A stretch of 64,000 nt of DNA from Aquilaria yunnanensis (GCA_039654915.1 CM077593.1:113199413-113263412), one strand, 5' to 3'; counted from the first letter of the stretch, positions 11,921-25,384 are shown. Notes: generated by a model from the sequence alone, not told the origin. A program made the numbers and translations.

Positions 11921-12646
11921 GCTATAACTTGGTATATAAATATACTTGAAAAACAAAAACCAATAAAAATTATTTATAGGCATTGTGACGACGCATACCA
12001 AAATCACATACATATTTAGGGACGGAACTAGGGAGAGGCTAGCGAGTGCCTCGGCCCCCCTGAGTCCAAGAAATATATATAATTGTAGTCTTTGTCTTTT
12101 GAAAGATGTAATAGTATTTTATTTGTAAGTTCTCTTAAGTAATTTTGTATATCTTGCTCCATTTCTACTTCTCTTTCTGATATGAAGTGTCTCTTTGTAG
12201 TTGACCAAACTAGTTCTTTTAACTTATGTAATTATATTAAATAATATTTAGAATAAATAATTCAATTAAAAATAAATTTAGGTTTTTTTATCTCATGAAT
12301 CATGAAGTCTACAACCCCTAACCCTGTTTGTTTTTTTTTTTTTACGCAATTCAGAAGTTGGTCATTTAATCCAATTTAAGTGGCAACACTGTTGCAAATT
12401 AGATCTTCAATGAAGAGCTTCAAGTTGAAGTGAACAAATTTTTTTTCCAACTTCACTGAGAACACCCATGGATTTTGCATTAATTTGACTTTTATTTATG
12501 ATTTCTTCAATTGATCTTGGAATTCTTAGCTTTGTTTAATTATATAAAACAAACCAAGTTTTTTTTTGCTGTGGACATCGTAAAAACTCAACCTCACAAC
12601 AAGATATATACTAATTTTTTAGGGATTCTTTATTAATGTATATAAA
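11921..12646. other. AT-rich TE-derived intergenic DNA
   Basis: No coding sequence. A block starting near 12018 (GGACGGAACTAGGG) resembles the CAGTGGCGGAGC-type ends of degraded plant hAT-like MITEs and probably belongs to an old insertion reaching the tandem duplication that follows. Confidence 0.35.
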
Positions 12647-13028
12647 GAATGAGTTTGTTGTAACAATTGATACCAACGTAATTATAGAAAAATTTAGTTC
12701 CATGTAGGAATGATGAGTACAATTTAAATAAGTTATGACTATGTTTTACATTTGTTTTATTATATTAAAATATTTTAAGGTATTAATAATCGGACCCCAC
12801 TAATAAAAAATTCTAGATCTACCCTAGTGCATTTATAGAGAATGAGTTTGTTGAAACAATTGATACAAATGTAATTATAGAAAAATTTAGTTCTATGTAG
12901 GAATGATGAGTACAATTTAAATAAGTTTTGACTATGATTTAGATTTTTTATTATATTAAAATATTTTAAGTATTAATAATCGGCCCCTACAAATAAAATT
13001 TTTTGGATCTGCCCTAGTACATTTATAG
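12647..13028. repeat. Two-copy tandem duplication, about 190 bp
   Basis: The block 12647-12838 is repeated at 12840-13028 with point differences and a few small indels. Both copies begin GAATGAGTTTGTTG and end CATTTATAG. The duplication is non-coding and lies within what looks like an old MITE. A separate GCTAGTGGCAGAGCTAG motif follows at about 13059. Confidence 0.8.
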
Positions 13029-14430
13029 CTCAACTTCAACTATCTTCCACATACAGGGCTAGTGGCAGAGCTAGACTTTAATCAAGGGTGTGTGTATAAG
13101 TTATAAGAAATTTTTTTCCTCACATTAAATTATTTTTAATAAAAAATAGAATATGACTGTAAAGGCTTACTCCAAAGTAAGTATCTTAATCTATTTTTAT
13201 ATCAATGAAATTATTCTCAATTTGAGCAAAACTTAAAAAAATTGTAAAATTATTTAATATCTCTTTTACTATGAGAAAAGGAAAGCCTTTGCACATTATG
13301 TTGCTCAAGTTATTTTATTTAAATTTTTTCCAATGTTAAATCCCATATTTGTATGATGATAACAGAATTCACTTATGGTTTAGTTGACCATGGTTCAAAG
13401 TTTTAGAAGGATTTGAGAAGTATATATATGCAAAGTAAGATTGATTTTTTCAGTTGGTTTGAATTGATTTTCCTAAGTCATTTGATGTCTGAAAACATTA
13501 ATCAACAAAGAAAATCATAATGGGTGAGGATAAAAGTGAAGAAGACATTCTAGTTCAACTAAGAAAATCTTGATCGGCAATGAAAAATTTTATTAAAAAA
13601 AATAAAAACAAATAGTAAATACAAACATCATTTTTTAGAAAAGGATGATGCAACGATACGTCGATACCCAAAACCCAAAGAGCTTGAATCCAACAAGATA
13701 AAACCAACCTATACACAAGAAGGTCCTAGCCCATAACTCTATTGTAGTCCCAATACAAAAACAAGTCCCACCCCAAAATCAAAGCCCACAACTTTTGAAG
13801 GCAACTCTATCTTGGTCGAAAATAAAAAACTAGTTGGACGTTTTTTTTTTGGGTGACATAATCCACCACTCTAGCCTTTTCAGTTCACATTTCGATGCCA
13901 AATCTTGTGGCTTTGAGTATGATTTTCTGCACCCCTTCCTTTGGCTTTTTTACTTTATCAAAATTCTCCAACATACCCAAAGAAGTTTCATCAAACCCGT
14001 TAAATAAAACCTTTAAAGACTTTTTCTCATCCTTATTTTTAGATTCATATGCTATTAAATCACATTTTGAAGATCCAATTTCCTCCAAAATTCTTGACCC
14101 AAAGGGTTTAAGCTTAAGTGCACCTGAATTTATTACCTTAACAGGCCCAAAAAACTAACCACTTCAACCCAGACCCCTTGAATTTTTAGCAACCTTAAAC
14201 TTTTCAACGTTGTTGGCCCTAAAAGAGCAACCAATTGGTAGCACATCAACCGTGCTGCTCTTCTAACTGCTAGCATCTTAAGCAGCTCTAGGCAGCCACG
14301 ACTTAGCCACCAAATTGCCAGAAACCATCGTAGTACGACAACTTTCATCATTTGATTCACTTCTACCCAACATTGCTTTAACTCATACATTTTCCTTATT
14401 TCTAGACGGCGTTTCATCTTATATTTCCTT
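13029..14430. other. Intergenic DNA, possible - strand LINE ORF1 remnant
   Basis: The first 800 bases are AT-rich with no gene. Between 13885 and 14430 the - strand has two open stretches with coding-like composition but no diagnostic motif. They may be the 3' part of an older LINE ORF1 into which the + strand LINE at 14.4-15.7 kb inserted, since possible ORF1-like sequence resumes on the - strand after 15.66 kb. Assignment is tentative. Confidence 0.25.
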
Positions 14431-15657
14431 TTACCCATTAATAGAAAGTGCTACCCTAGATGCATGGACTTTAGGGATATCCCCAAGTCACTTATGTATC
14501 CCTGTTAGGAGTGTCACCAGGGATCCTACTTTGCATGTTGTAGATCTGATTGATCCCCATACTTCTAGCTGGGATATTTCGATGCTTTAACATCTATTCC
14601 CTGTTTAGGTCATGCAACTGATTTTAAAGATTTTGCTCGTTGCAGATAGGGACTCTCAAGATTCAGTATTATGGCTTGCTAACCCTTTGGGTTCTTTCAC
14701 TGTTAAGCAAGGCTATCCGATGGAAGTCAATGGCTTTATTAAATTTAGCAGACACTTTTATACAGTGTTCTCTACATCTGAATTTCTCTGTTGTTGTTAA
14801 ATCATTATAGGTCTCTAACATCCCTCAAAAGTTCAAAGTTTTCTTATGGAAGTGCTTATTGTAAGCTCTACCAACGGTTGTAAATGTCGCTACTCATGGT
14901 GGACTAATTGATCCAGAATGCTACCATTGCCATGCCTATCCTGAAACTATGTTTCATCTATTTTGGGAATGCCTTGGTTTTTAGGATATGTGGGGGAACT
15001 TTGCACCCATCCTTTGTCTACTTTATTTTCCTATTTTGAAGATTGGGTTACTTCTCTCCTAAGTCGAAGATAACATTTCCTGCCTGATTGGTTTTACTTT
15101 ACAGTCTCCACTTTATGGATCATATGGATAAGGCGTAATGAGTGTGCCTTATGGCATGCTACTTTTCATGTCCCCTATTTGATTTGCATAATCCTTCTAC
15201 CCCATAATGTTGCATTTTCGGCCATCTAGATATTATTATTACTGATGATGCATGGTGTCGTTCATCAAAATTAGGTGCAGTAGAATGGGTTTGGATGGGA
15301 AGTAATGCCCCTCCTCATCTTCGATAAGGCATCCTAATCCATCAATATGAATCTAAATTTTAGGTGGAGCTTTGAGCCATTCATAAGGCCCTTTGATTAG
15401 CAGTTTATCATTATCTTTCCTTTGTGAACTTGCCCACCGATTCCTCACAGGTCTTGTAGACATTATTAGATGCTATGGATCTAGGTCTATCTCTCTATGA
15501 GGTTGTTCGCTAGATCATGCATCTTTTTTACTCCTTCCAACGCTACTTAATGGTGGTAGTAACTAGACAATGGGTTATTATCACTCATTAAGTTGCAATA
15601 TCCTTTCTCCCATAATTCTCTTCATTTTGTTTATTTTCTGATTACCAAAAAAAAAAA
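14431..15657 (+). pseudogene. Decayed L1-type LINE, 3' part of ORF2, with poly-A end
   Basis: Frames interrupted by stops and indels give the conserved order of a plant L1 ORF2 C-terminus. First comes HVVDLID and a W....L region before 14590, then a VLWLANPLGSFTVKQGY block (about 14665-14720). The zinc-binding RT-associated motif follows (about 14820-14975: IPQKFKVFLWKCLL, then C-H-C spacing ending FHLFWECL), and last an RNase H-like stretch with AIHKAL (about 15360-15500). A run of A at 15647-15657 marks the 3' end. It is 5'-truncated with no intact frame. Confidence 0.75.
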
Positions 15658-17685
15658 TGACTTCTTTTGGGCATTGACTTACCAAACCTGCCATCCCCCC
15701 ACCATAAATCCTCATTGGCGATAGGCTGCTTGAATCATCTCCGCCCAACATCTTTTTAACCCTTGCTTGCTCTTTCCTAGAATAAATCGCGTTGTTTGCT
15801 ACCTTGCTGGACAAACCACACATGACATGTCAAGAAACAATGCCAAAAGCCTCCCTCGCCTTGTCACAAACCTTTGAATAGCTTTTAGGCCACCAAATGC
15901 CCACTTGATTCAAATGGCAATCCTGATCCGAAACGAGATGAACAAACATTTGAATCTACATTGGAGATTGCCACTACCATTCTAAGAAATCTCATCCAGC
16001 CCGATGACTTTAGTCCTTCTAGAAAAATGATGTGCATGTTATTAAAATTTCCTACCTTCATCGATTAAAAACATCTACATAGTTGTTTCCTTTTTAACTG
16101 AAAATTAGCTCCCGTTCCATTGAACAAAAACACTTCTGTCCTTCTATTGATCTTTCAGAGTATCTTTTCTAATTTGATATAAACCAAATAATTTTTTACC
16201 TTCTTAGATCAATTGAACCTTGATGACGATGCTTGGTTTCAATTACACGAATAACATCTTCAAATCCCTAATTAGCTTGAAGGAATAAAGTTTTTTTCTC
16301 ATCGGAAAAAGAAATCTCAACATCAAATTTCATAACCCTTGAAATTTTAGAGAGAGAAGCAGAGACTTTAAATCCTGGTTCTGACTTACATATCATAGGA
16401 AATCCTAAAGCTAAAGGTGCATGAAGAAATTAACTGAAAATTGCTCAAAGAAATCAAAATGATGCAGACGAACCTCATTGACACGTTGAGAAGTCTAGTA
16501 AGTTAAAATTCAATCAATTTAGCGATAGGAGGGAAATGGATAAAGAGCTTGAAGATTAATAAAGGAAAACCCTAATTGATTAAGTGCCGGAAACCTGTAC
16601 AAACACACGACAAATGAAAAAACACGGAAAAAGGAAAAAGACTAAACATGGCAATGATAACATTTCTTTTAGGCAATTTCTCAGGATTCCTTGACGGATG
16701 TATGGATACTTGGAAAAAAAAACCTAGTTAAACTCTTCTGGCCATTATTTTGTTTATTCTTGGTGCCGGTACTGAGCAAGTAAAAAAGATCGTCCTTAAT
16801 TATTTCCAGAGCCTAAATCGGCTAGTATTATGGCTTAAGTAAAGGAAAGAATAAGTCTTGCAATTGTTGGGAGGAAAATTTTTAACTAGATAAGGCATTT
16901 TTATGTTTTAGTTGCAAAGTTTGATTTTATAAGGGGCTAAATATGGCCAGTAACATAGTTAGGAATTTGGGATTGGGAATGCAGTGTTAGTACTTAATTT
17001 CTTGTTGAATTTTAATAAAATTTTTACCACATATAAGTTAATCATATGGAGATCTTATTTTATAAAAATAAAAACTAATAGCTAAATTTGTAGAGAAATT
17101 AGTAAAGTATAAGATCGTGATGAAATTTTTCAAAAATTTGAAGAAATATAACAAAGGAATCAATTTATAATTCTTTGTAGAACTTAGGAATCTTGAAGCA
17201 CACAAAAAATATGTTTGATATGGATTTACATTAAGAATTGAGGGTCATTAACTTTTGGCAAAATTTACATAGTAATAATATGTGATAATTTTACATCATT
17301 AGAATAATAATAAAATTTATGATAAATGTTCTTTACATTATTGTCTGCAAGTAGAAAAATAATCATAACCACTTACAACTTTTTATTTGCTAATCAGAAA
17401 GATAATAGATAATAGTACACTAATATCATGATAATGTAATAATAAATTAAGGCAAAAGAAGTTCTATCAAATGTAGAGTACGGTGGAAAAGATTTATCTT
17501 ATATATTTTTCTATTAAGCAAGAAATGAACTTGACATTTAAGTAGTAGAACTTGCCAGTTAATTAAAGGCATTTTTTTGTTCAAAAAAATTTGTTTGAAG
17601 ATATTTTGTTCTGCATAAAAGTTGAGTAGGAAACTAGAATAAATTTTAGAAATTATGAGTTTTTCTAGAGTTCTACCTTTACTTA
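15658..17685. other. Intergenic DNA, degraded possible - strand retroelement sequence
   Basis: Weakly coding-like - strand sequence (15.66-16.65 kb, many stops) could be the 5' part of the LINE ORF1 remnant mentioned for 13.9-14.4 kb. From about 16.7 to 17.68 kb the sequence is AT-rich and I see nothing definable. Confidence 0.25.
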
Positions 17686-17694
17686 TTAGTTTAG

Positions 17695-18048
17695 GGTAAA
17701 CATTGCTTGTCATCCCTAAACTATATCTAGTATTGCTTATCCATCCCTAAACTGTCAACTATTACTTAATCATCTTTAAATTATATCCAATGCTACTTAA
17801 TCATTCAACTGTTCATCACAGTTGTTAAAGATGGATAGAAAAATGATGTGACCGTTGATATGAAATGGAGAAATGATATGGCTACTAATGTGATATCACT
17901 TTTCCATTTATCTTTAATGATATGATAAACATCAGGACGATTAAATAACGCTGGATATAGTTTATAGATGATTAAACAATATTTGATAGTTTATGGATGA
18001 ATAAGCAACTTTGGATATAGTTTAGGGATAACCGGTGGAGTTTACTTT
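17695..18048. mobile_element. MULE-type MITE
   Basis: The 354-bp element has about 80-bp imperfect inverted ends; both carry ATCCCTAAACTATATC and a TTAATCATC-type block. A perfect 9-bp duplication ATTAGTTTA flanks it (17686-17694 and 18049-18057). Long TIRs with a 9-bp target duplication indicate a Mutator superfamily derivative. It is non-coding. Confidence 0.85.
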
Positions 18049-18057
18049 ATTAGTTTA

Positions 18058-19440
18058 CAAGTAAATTACTCCAACATTGCTGAGAATTACAAATGATCTA
18101 TATAAACTTTGAAAAATAAAATAAACTACTTTGATAATATTAGTAGTTTTTTTTATAAATATATTTTAACCAATATACCTTATAATTTATGTTTTTCAAA
18201 GTTGTTAGGGGTGCCACTGCATCTCTTTGCACCCCCTAACTACATTACTAAATATGACAAGGGAAAATTTTTTGGTTACTAGGAGGAGAAATCGTTGTAA
18301 CGTTGAATATTTTAAGCTATACTTGCAAGTTTTTATCAAGGTTATTAAAATTGTGATTTTGATCGTAAGATCATGCATAGAAAATCTTTTCAAAATGTTG
18401 TATAATCAAAGACATGGTAGGATCATGGTAGGATTGCGACTAGGATCGTAAGATCGTAGGATCGAAAGATTCTATCGATCCTATCTGAGTATTGATTTTT
18501 GTTGGGAGTAAATTGTATGGATGATCCCTAATATTTAATTTTCATTCTAGTTTTTTCTCTAGTCTATTGAATATTCTGTTTAGATCCTAAACCTATTAAA
18601 AATGTTCTATTTTGGTTCTAAATCTATTAAAAAGATTTCATTTTGGTTTCCAATTGGATGAAAATTATTAACTAAAAGTAACTGTTTAATAACAAGTTTT
18701 TAAAGAATAATTTAAATTATTTGGTAACTGTCTTTTTGTAAATTTAATATATATAATAATATTTTTTACAATTAATGGATATTCAAATTACTAGTTTTTC
18801 CTTTCTGTAAGTTAAACTTATTTTATTCAAGAAGAAAAAAATGACTAATTTTAAATTATTTACTTACTTAAAAAAATCATTATATATCTAAAATTTAATG
18901 GAAGTCAATTAATAAATATTTAAATTATGGACATTTAAGTATTTTTTAATTTTCAATAAAGTGTTTGTTCATGAATTTCTTTTAGACTTGTGTTGATCAT
19001 TTTTTTTTATTACATTGATGTATAGTCTATTAAATTTTGAATTTTACTTGTATTGTATTAGTAATTATATTGTACTATTGTTATGACACTTAAATTTTAC
19101 TTGAGTTTCTAATATAATTGATCTTTTACATAAATTATATTATTTAGATACGAAATTTTAAGCTTTTGGTAGGTTCTTATAATCTATGATTCAATTTTAT
19201 GATCCCGATTTTCCACGGTAAAAAATAATCCTAGGTAGGATCCCGATCTTGACAACTTTGGTTTTTATTGTTTGAGAACTCTAATGTAACATGGAAAAAA
19301 ATAGTTCGGGGTAGTTAAAAGAATATATACTACCTTTATTTTGAATTAGTTAGCTTCGTTCACTTTTGATGCAGTTTTATCAATATCTATCTTTTAATAT
19401 TTTTGTATATAAGACAAATGGTGAATAGTGCTATTTTTTA
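18058..19440. other. AT-rich intergenic DNA with a possible old TIR element
   Basis: A short hairpin (TAGGGGTGC and GCACCCCCTA, 18207-18240) resembles joined hAT termini. From about 18337 to 19265 the ends (TTGTGATTTTGATCG on the left, CGATCTTGACAACTTTG on the right) and clustered GGATCGTAAGATC motifs resemble a common degraded plant TIR element, but no target duplication was found. Confidence 0.3.
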
Positions 19441-22166
19441 AACTTCTTGAGTAAAGAGTATGACATTGTTAAACCCCCTAAAAGTAATAAAAGTGAAGTA
19501 ATTTCAAATGGGGTGTGGCAAGGTGACCAATTGTTTTCTTATAGTGGTGGAGGCATTACATATAATGATGGTAGCTACTAAAGAAATTTTTTTTTTTAAA
19601 GGGGTAGCTGTAAGGGATGATGAATTGGTGATATCTCATTTACAATATGTAGATGACATATTACTTATAGGGGAGTAGTTATAAAAGAATGTTTGATGCT
19701 TATTGAGATTACTGAAAATGCTTCCAACTGTCTTGAAGCCTAAAAATGAATTTAGAAAATAGCAAAATTTGTGAAGTTTGTGTATTGCAAGTAGAAAATT
19801 TGAATTGTGGATATGAAAATTTGCCTTTTAAATACCTTGGATAGCTGGTTGGAGGCAATGATCGTTCTAGAGTGCCTTGGGCAAGTACATGCCCCCAACA
19901 CATGGAAGGATTTTTATAGCTTTTAATTTCTAGCGATTAATTTACACTTACACTAGCTAGTTTTGATACTATTTTTTCATTAGAGCCAACTCATATTTTT
20001 ATCAATTAAATAATCTTTTATTGCTTCCAAACTTTGGTGTTAACACATTGAACTATCAAATTGACTTTTAATCCATGATAAACCACAACAATCACATAGA
20101 TGGTGAACAAAACCAAGTAGCGACTGTAGGGTTTATTGGTTTAGAATTATATTATATGTTTGTATTACATATGATTGGGTATGTAAATAGTATATGTAAT
20201 ATTTAGATATTTAAATGCTATATATAACATACTGGTAGGATATGGGCCTGGTTCAAAGAGGGTAGACCCCTCAACCCCTGCCATTTCTTGTGCCTTGTTG
20301 ATAAAAAAAATTAAAAATTGTCAGCACCCAGTTTGAGCCCGCACAATTGGAAAAAAAAAATCTTACCTATTGAGATAGGTCGGGTTGGTATTCGTGGGCA
20401 CGGGTGCAAATTGTCATCCCATGTTTAAGGGAAAGCCAAAAAGAAATTAGACCAAAAGCAAACTTTATAACAAAAATTTCAAATGTCGAAGTTGTGAGAA
20501 GATCATCATTTTTCTATCTTTGATTTGTGGTAAATTTGGTTTGGTGGAAGACTAGCTAGAAAATGAGGGGTGTTGATAAACAATGGCGGAAGATCATGAA
20601 TTTAACTTGAAAATAAAATCTAGGTAGGACCCGATTTGTGCTATTATTGAAAGTAAAAAATGATGGTATAGTTGACAAAATTGTAAAGTTGGTGGTAGTG
20701 ATTAAAAAGGCATAAAAAACTAATTAATATGGTTGTAATTTAGTAAAACTTCAAGGGACTTCTACGTGTCTAAGGTACTTACTTGTCGAGGTACCATAGA
20801 GTCATCCTGGAGGCAATATGAGAAGTGTTGCTTATAGGCGTGTTATTGAAAAAATAAAAAATAAGCCCTCCATTCTTAAAATGAAAACTTCATTGGTGAG
20901 TAAAAAACTAATCTTGATTGACTCTATTCTTGGAAGTATTCCTTTTTGCTTCTCATTGTCTCATGCCCCTATGAGTATAATCAAACACATTGAGAGTCTT
21001 CGTAATCATTTATTTATTTATTCTTTCTTAGGGGGGGGTAGGGTGTAAGTGCAGTGTGGGTTGCTTGGAACCAGGTATTAGCTAGTTTGGATGTGGGGGT
21101 TTGAGTGTGGGAAGTGTAGATTAAATAAATTTAATGTTGCTAGGTAAGTGGTAGTTGCATTTTAAGGTTGGGAAAAGGCATGATGGGTTAGATGTATTAA
21201 GGCCTTGTATGGTGAAAATGGAGGGACAAGTAGAAGTGTGGGAAAAGGGGGGATTGTTAAAGTCGGATTTGAAATAGAGGAGAGAAGAATGGACTTTGTG
21301 ATTTGCTTTCAAGTGGCTGGTTAGTGATGGTAAAACAATCCGATTTTGGGATGACATGTGGTTAGGGGATAGTTGTTTGAAATAGAAATTTAGTAGACTT
21401 GGTAGATTAGAGTCAGATAGAAGTTGTGTAATAAATCAGAGAGGCTTTGGATGAGAGAGTGTGGAGATGGAGATGGGATTGGTGTCGGGGTTTGAGGGGT
21501 AGGGAAGTTTCGAAACTGTAGGAATTGATGATGTATCTTGAAAATGCACAAGTTCATATTGATGTACAAGATAAATTGTGGAGGTACAATGACCCAGGTG
21601 GTGTTTTTTTCTGTCAAAATTCTTTTAAAAAGCTTGTACGAGATGCAGCTGTAGCTGATTAATGGTGCACATCCCCTGAGGTGGAATTCGTGGATCCCAC
21701 AAAAGATTAATGTTTGTATCTATAAGTTAAGACACAGGAGGCTACCATTGAGACAAAACTTATTAAGTAGGGGAATTCAGATCAAGTCTAGAGGAGAATG
21801 TCTATGTTGTGGAGCAGCAAAAGATACAGTGGACCATGTGCTTGTTAGAAGCATAATTGCAAGAAAGATTTCAGAAAAAAGTATGCAGTTGGTGGAAAGT
21901 TGATTATTTTCATGGATTAAGCATCCTAGAGGTTTTGGATGATGGTCATTTGATTCAAGCCAACAATAACCAGTAGAAGATTTAGGAGGCGATTCGACAC
22001 GTCAGTTTGGATAATTTGGAAAGCAAGAAATAATATGGTGCCTGAAAATATGTAGGTATTGAGTTTAAAGATGTTGGATGAAATTCAAGTACTATATATT
22101 TGAATAGGTGTTTTAGACTTCACTGAAATATACTTGGAATGAATGGGTAATAAACCCATTGCAAGC
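19441..22166 (+). pseudogene. Decayed L1-type LINE ORF2 (RT to zinc region), split by a TIR element
   Basis: Broken frames show reverse transcriptase sequence in order. A GVWQGDQL box lies near 19505 and ISHLQYVDDILLIG, with the catalytic YVDD, at about 19630-19675. After the insertion come RRVIEKIKN, then KLILIDSILGSIPFCFSLSHAP (about 20900-20970). A TIRFWDDMWLGDS block follows near 21330-21370, then the zinc-binding motif (IPQKINVC, then C-CC-H spacing, about 21700-21845). Numerous stops and shifts make it non-functional. The interruption at 19860-20807 is a separate mobile element. Confidence 0.8.
19860..20807. mobile_element. MULE-like TIR element inserted in a LINE
   Basis: It splits the LINE reading frame and is flanked by a perfect 10-bp repeat TGGAGGCAAT (19850-19859 and 20808-20817). 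Its ends are imperfect inverted repeats of about 48 bp: the left GATCGTTCTAGAGTGCC aligns with the right-end reverse complement GGATGACTCTATGGTACC, and both continue into a CAAGTA block. The interior is non-coding. Confidence 0.7.
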
Positions 22167-22637
22167 AGTTAATAGCGAAACCAGATTTTTAGGTTTAGAG
22201 GGGCCTACGCGGAGGCATAGATAGATCTATGTAGGCTTATATGGAGTTGATGGACCCTACTAAATTTTTTTGTTTCTTTACAAATGTTAAATAATTTTTA
22301 TATAGACTCCACTAAAAAGGCGAGATGAATGATAGCCAAAATCTATGAGAAAAATATTATTTAAATAATTATTTATAACAATTAACTTTTATAAAAAAAT
22401 TGTTTAAATAATTATTAGGTGTAATCTAGTATTCAAATAATATCTATTCTATATAAAAATTAGTCAAATAAATATTTTATTTTGATTAATAATCACTGAA
22501 ATAGAGTAGAGAAGAGAGAGAGAGAATAGGCTAGTCCTTAACTTTTTACATAATGACTAATATAATACCTCATATTTATAAAATTTTAAAATTTTCAAGG
22601 GCAGGAGCACCTTTGCCCCTATGTGGTTCTGCAACTG
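22167..22637. mobile_element. Degraded hAT-like MITE (probable)
   Basis: The ends are loosely inverted: AGTTAATAGCGAAACCAG on the left against CAGTTGCAGAACCA in reverse complement on the right, each followed by a GGGGC block. They resemble CAGTGGCGGAGCCAG-type plant MITEs. The interior is AT-rich. It sits near the 3' end of the LINE, and the target duplication is not clear. Confidence 0.4.
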
Positions 22638-22905
22638 TAGGCAGTTCAAAATTGGATTTAACAAAGATCTTGCCTCAAGTGTGAAGATGGGTAGCTGATA
22701 GATAACATTATTTGAAAGGCAGTAATCATAGGGAGGGAGAATAGGCTGTAATCTATGTTCAAGATCTGTAAGCAGCGGTGGTTGTAAAAATGTTTAAGAT
22801 TTGGACTGTTGAAGTTATAATAGTAGCATTAATATTAAAACAACTAGAATAATCCAGATCATATTACGTCGGTCATCGGTAACTTAACACTTTTTCAATA
22901 ATATA

Positions 22906-23122
22906 CTCCATCCGTCCCATAAATTTTGATACATTTGACTTTTTGTTGTATTTTGACTCAATTTTATTCATATTATTTTTTGTTAAAAAAAATTAAAAAA
23001 AATATATTTAGAAACTACATATCTTAAATTATCATTTATATACAAAGATTTTATATTTATATATTAAAATGTTAAAAATAATATAAAAAATAAATAGAGT
23101 AAAACTTTTGAGGCGGAGGGAG
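22906..23122. mobile_element. Stowaway-like MITE
   Basis: Ends CTCCATCCGTCCCAT and GGCGGAGGGAG are flanked by TA on each side; 217 bp. Its interior is the reverse-complement relative of the copy at 10.2 kb, sharing the ATTTAGAAACTACATATC tract. Confidence 0.85.
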
Positions 23123-23839
23123 TAATATGGAGACCTTCACACCACATCCCATTTACATACCGTCATCTAATCTAATGCACCACCACATCCCTTACAAATT
23201 TCCATACGGATCAACTGAGACGGTGGATGGCACTGACATAATAAATAATAAAAGATTGACGAGCACAGCATTTACTTCCACACATGACATACACGTGGGC
23301 GGAATTCGTTCACATGTAATGTAATGTTAGTGGGCCTCATTGGCTCATTATAGTCCAGTCCACTGCCCCACGTGTCAGCAACCCCTCTCCTTGTCAGTCA
23401 TACGAACAAATGCTGGGTGATGTGTCCGTTACGTCACCGAGAAATTTGGAGTTACCGCTGACCTTAGGTGCTGTTCTCTCTATCCTTTAATTTCCAAGTC
23501 CATCCACGGCATCTTTGTTGGTACTCCTATTATTTTGGGCGAATTTGTTAATATGACTAAAGTGGTGGGTCCTCCATCATCAATTCCACATATATGTATT
23601 CTTAATTGAATGATCAAACAAATTAACAAAGCCTCGCATGTTTTCTAGAGGAATCATATGAGTATGCCAAGTCATTTCTTTTCTGAGAACGTTATATCAT
23701 TTGATTTGCCGTGCCTAGAATTATCCTATACAAGCGTCATGTAATTTTAGGAAATACTATATATATTTTTTCATATTTCCAAAATTTTTAGTGAAATTTT
23801 TGTTTCCTCCCTTTTTGCAATAACATATGCACTAATTTA

Positions 23840-24080
23840 CTCATTCCGTTTTACAAAAATTAACCATTTTATCATTCAAAGTAATTAGTTTATAATTTTA
23901 TTTTCTAAAAAATTTATTATTAAAAATATAAATATTTTATATGAAAATAAAATTTTAAAGATTATACTTTCTAAATATCATTTTTAAGAATTTTTTTCTA
24001 TATATATTAATATGAATATATTTAAGTCAAATTTCAGTTAAAAAAAAATAAAAGAGTCAATTCATATGAAATAGAGGGAT
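23840..24080. mobile_element. Stowaway-like MITE, diverged
   Basis: TA-flanked, AT-rich, with CTCATTCCGTTTTAC at the left and AAATAGAGGGAT at the right, a degraded form of the same terminal consensus. Non-coding. Confidence 0.6.
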
Positions 24081-24150
24081 TACAATTTTTCTTAGTAATT
24101 ATGGATGTTGTGTCATATTTTATTTGATACAGGTTGGAGAAGTTGTATTA

Positions 24151-24376
24151 CTTTCTCCATCTCACAAAGCTTAGCCTCTTTACTATATACAACAATTAAT
24201 TTTTAATTTTTTTATAAAAATATAAACTTTTATATGAAAATGATACATTAAAGACTCTAGTTCATAAATATAATTTTTAAAATTTTTATAATATATATTA
24301 ATATAATTATTTAAGTCAAATTTTAGTAAAAAAAAAAAATAAAGGGGTTAGCTTTTCTTTTGTGAAACAGAGGGAA
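24151..24376. mobile_element. Stowaway-like MITE, diverged
   Basis: TA-flanked, with CTTTCTCCATCTCAC at the left and GTGAAACAGAGGGAA at the right; about 226 bp. Third member of the cluster upstream of the glutaredoxin gene. Confidence 0.65.
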
Positions 24377-25384
24377 TATTTTTTCTTTAAAAAAAAGATA
24401 AATCAGAGCAGTATACCAGGTAGAGGTTAGTTACCCCTTAGAGTATAGCATCACTTTTAAATATTTATAGAATTTTATTATTAGGTATATTTGTTTGTAG
24501 CATTTAATTAGTTTTGTCAGTAAAATTTTTTACTTATCTTATTCATAAATCATGGTAATTTATACTGTTTCACAGCACCACTTACACACCAATAATCTAG
24601 TAGATATATCGAATAGTTTAATATTCTATAATTTATCCTTGAACTTTTACCTCAATTGCAGCTGAACTTCCACCTTTGTCACCCAGCTATCGTGCTTTTA
24701 ATTTCTTGCGATCATCTCCAAATTTTACCTACCACTGTCACAATCCAACTGTGAATTAGACTGCAGTACTTTGGACCTAACTAATTTCAACTCTATAATA
24801 TATACAAAAATGAATTCCAAATAATACCTTCAATATACATTAATCAATTTGCAATCAGACAATGAGTCATTTCGCAGTAGGGCAAAGTTCCACATACTGA
24901 TTTTTATGAATTTTTTTAAAGAAGAAATTCAATTTTTGATGGCCTCGTAACGAAAATTAGGTTGGTCTACAAACAAATAATTAAATGTTAAAAGTTATAC
25001 ATATAATTTTGTTGTGATCGTAAGTGACATAGATGTTTGTAGAGTTTATTCTTGTGAGATCGTTTCTTAATTTTATAATCTTAGATAGTGTACTACTTAT
25101 TATTAATTCAAATAAGATTATATTTTTTCAAAAAAAAATTCTGTTTCTTCGTAGCATAAATTAATATTGTATATGTCCCCTGTGGAAAAGCCCTTCTTGG
25201 TTATCGATCGACCAAAAGTAAAAATAACCATCAAAGAAAAATATGGGTATAGAACTTTAAAGTAGCAAGAGATAAGAAAGAACAAGTTAAAGCAAAAAGG
25301 AAAGATCCGAGCTACAAGGCTCAAAACCAAATCCGCCATCAAACTCATAAGAGTTGAGCTGTAAATTATATTTTAGTTTTTTGT

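Noticed and set aside
18192..18245. Hairpin read as a bacterial-type terminator
   Set aside because: The window is a plant nuclear genome. The hairpin is better explained as facing hAT-like ends.
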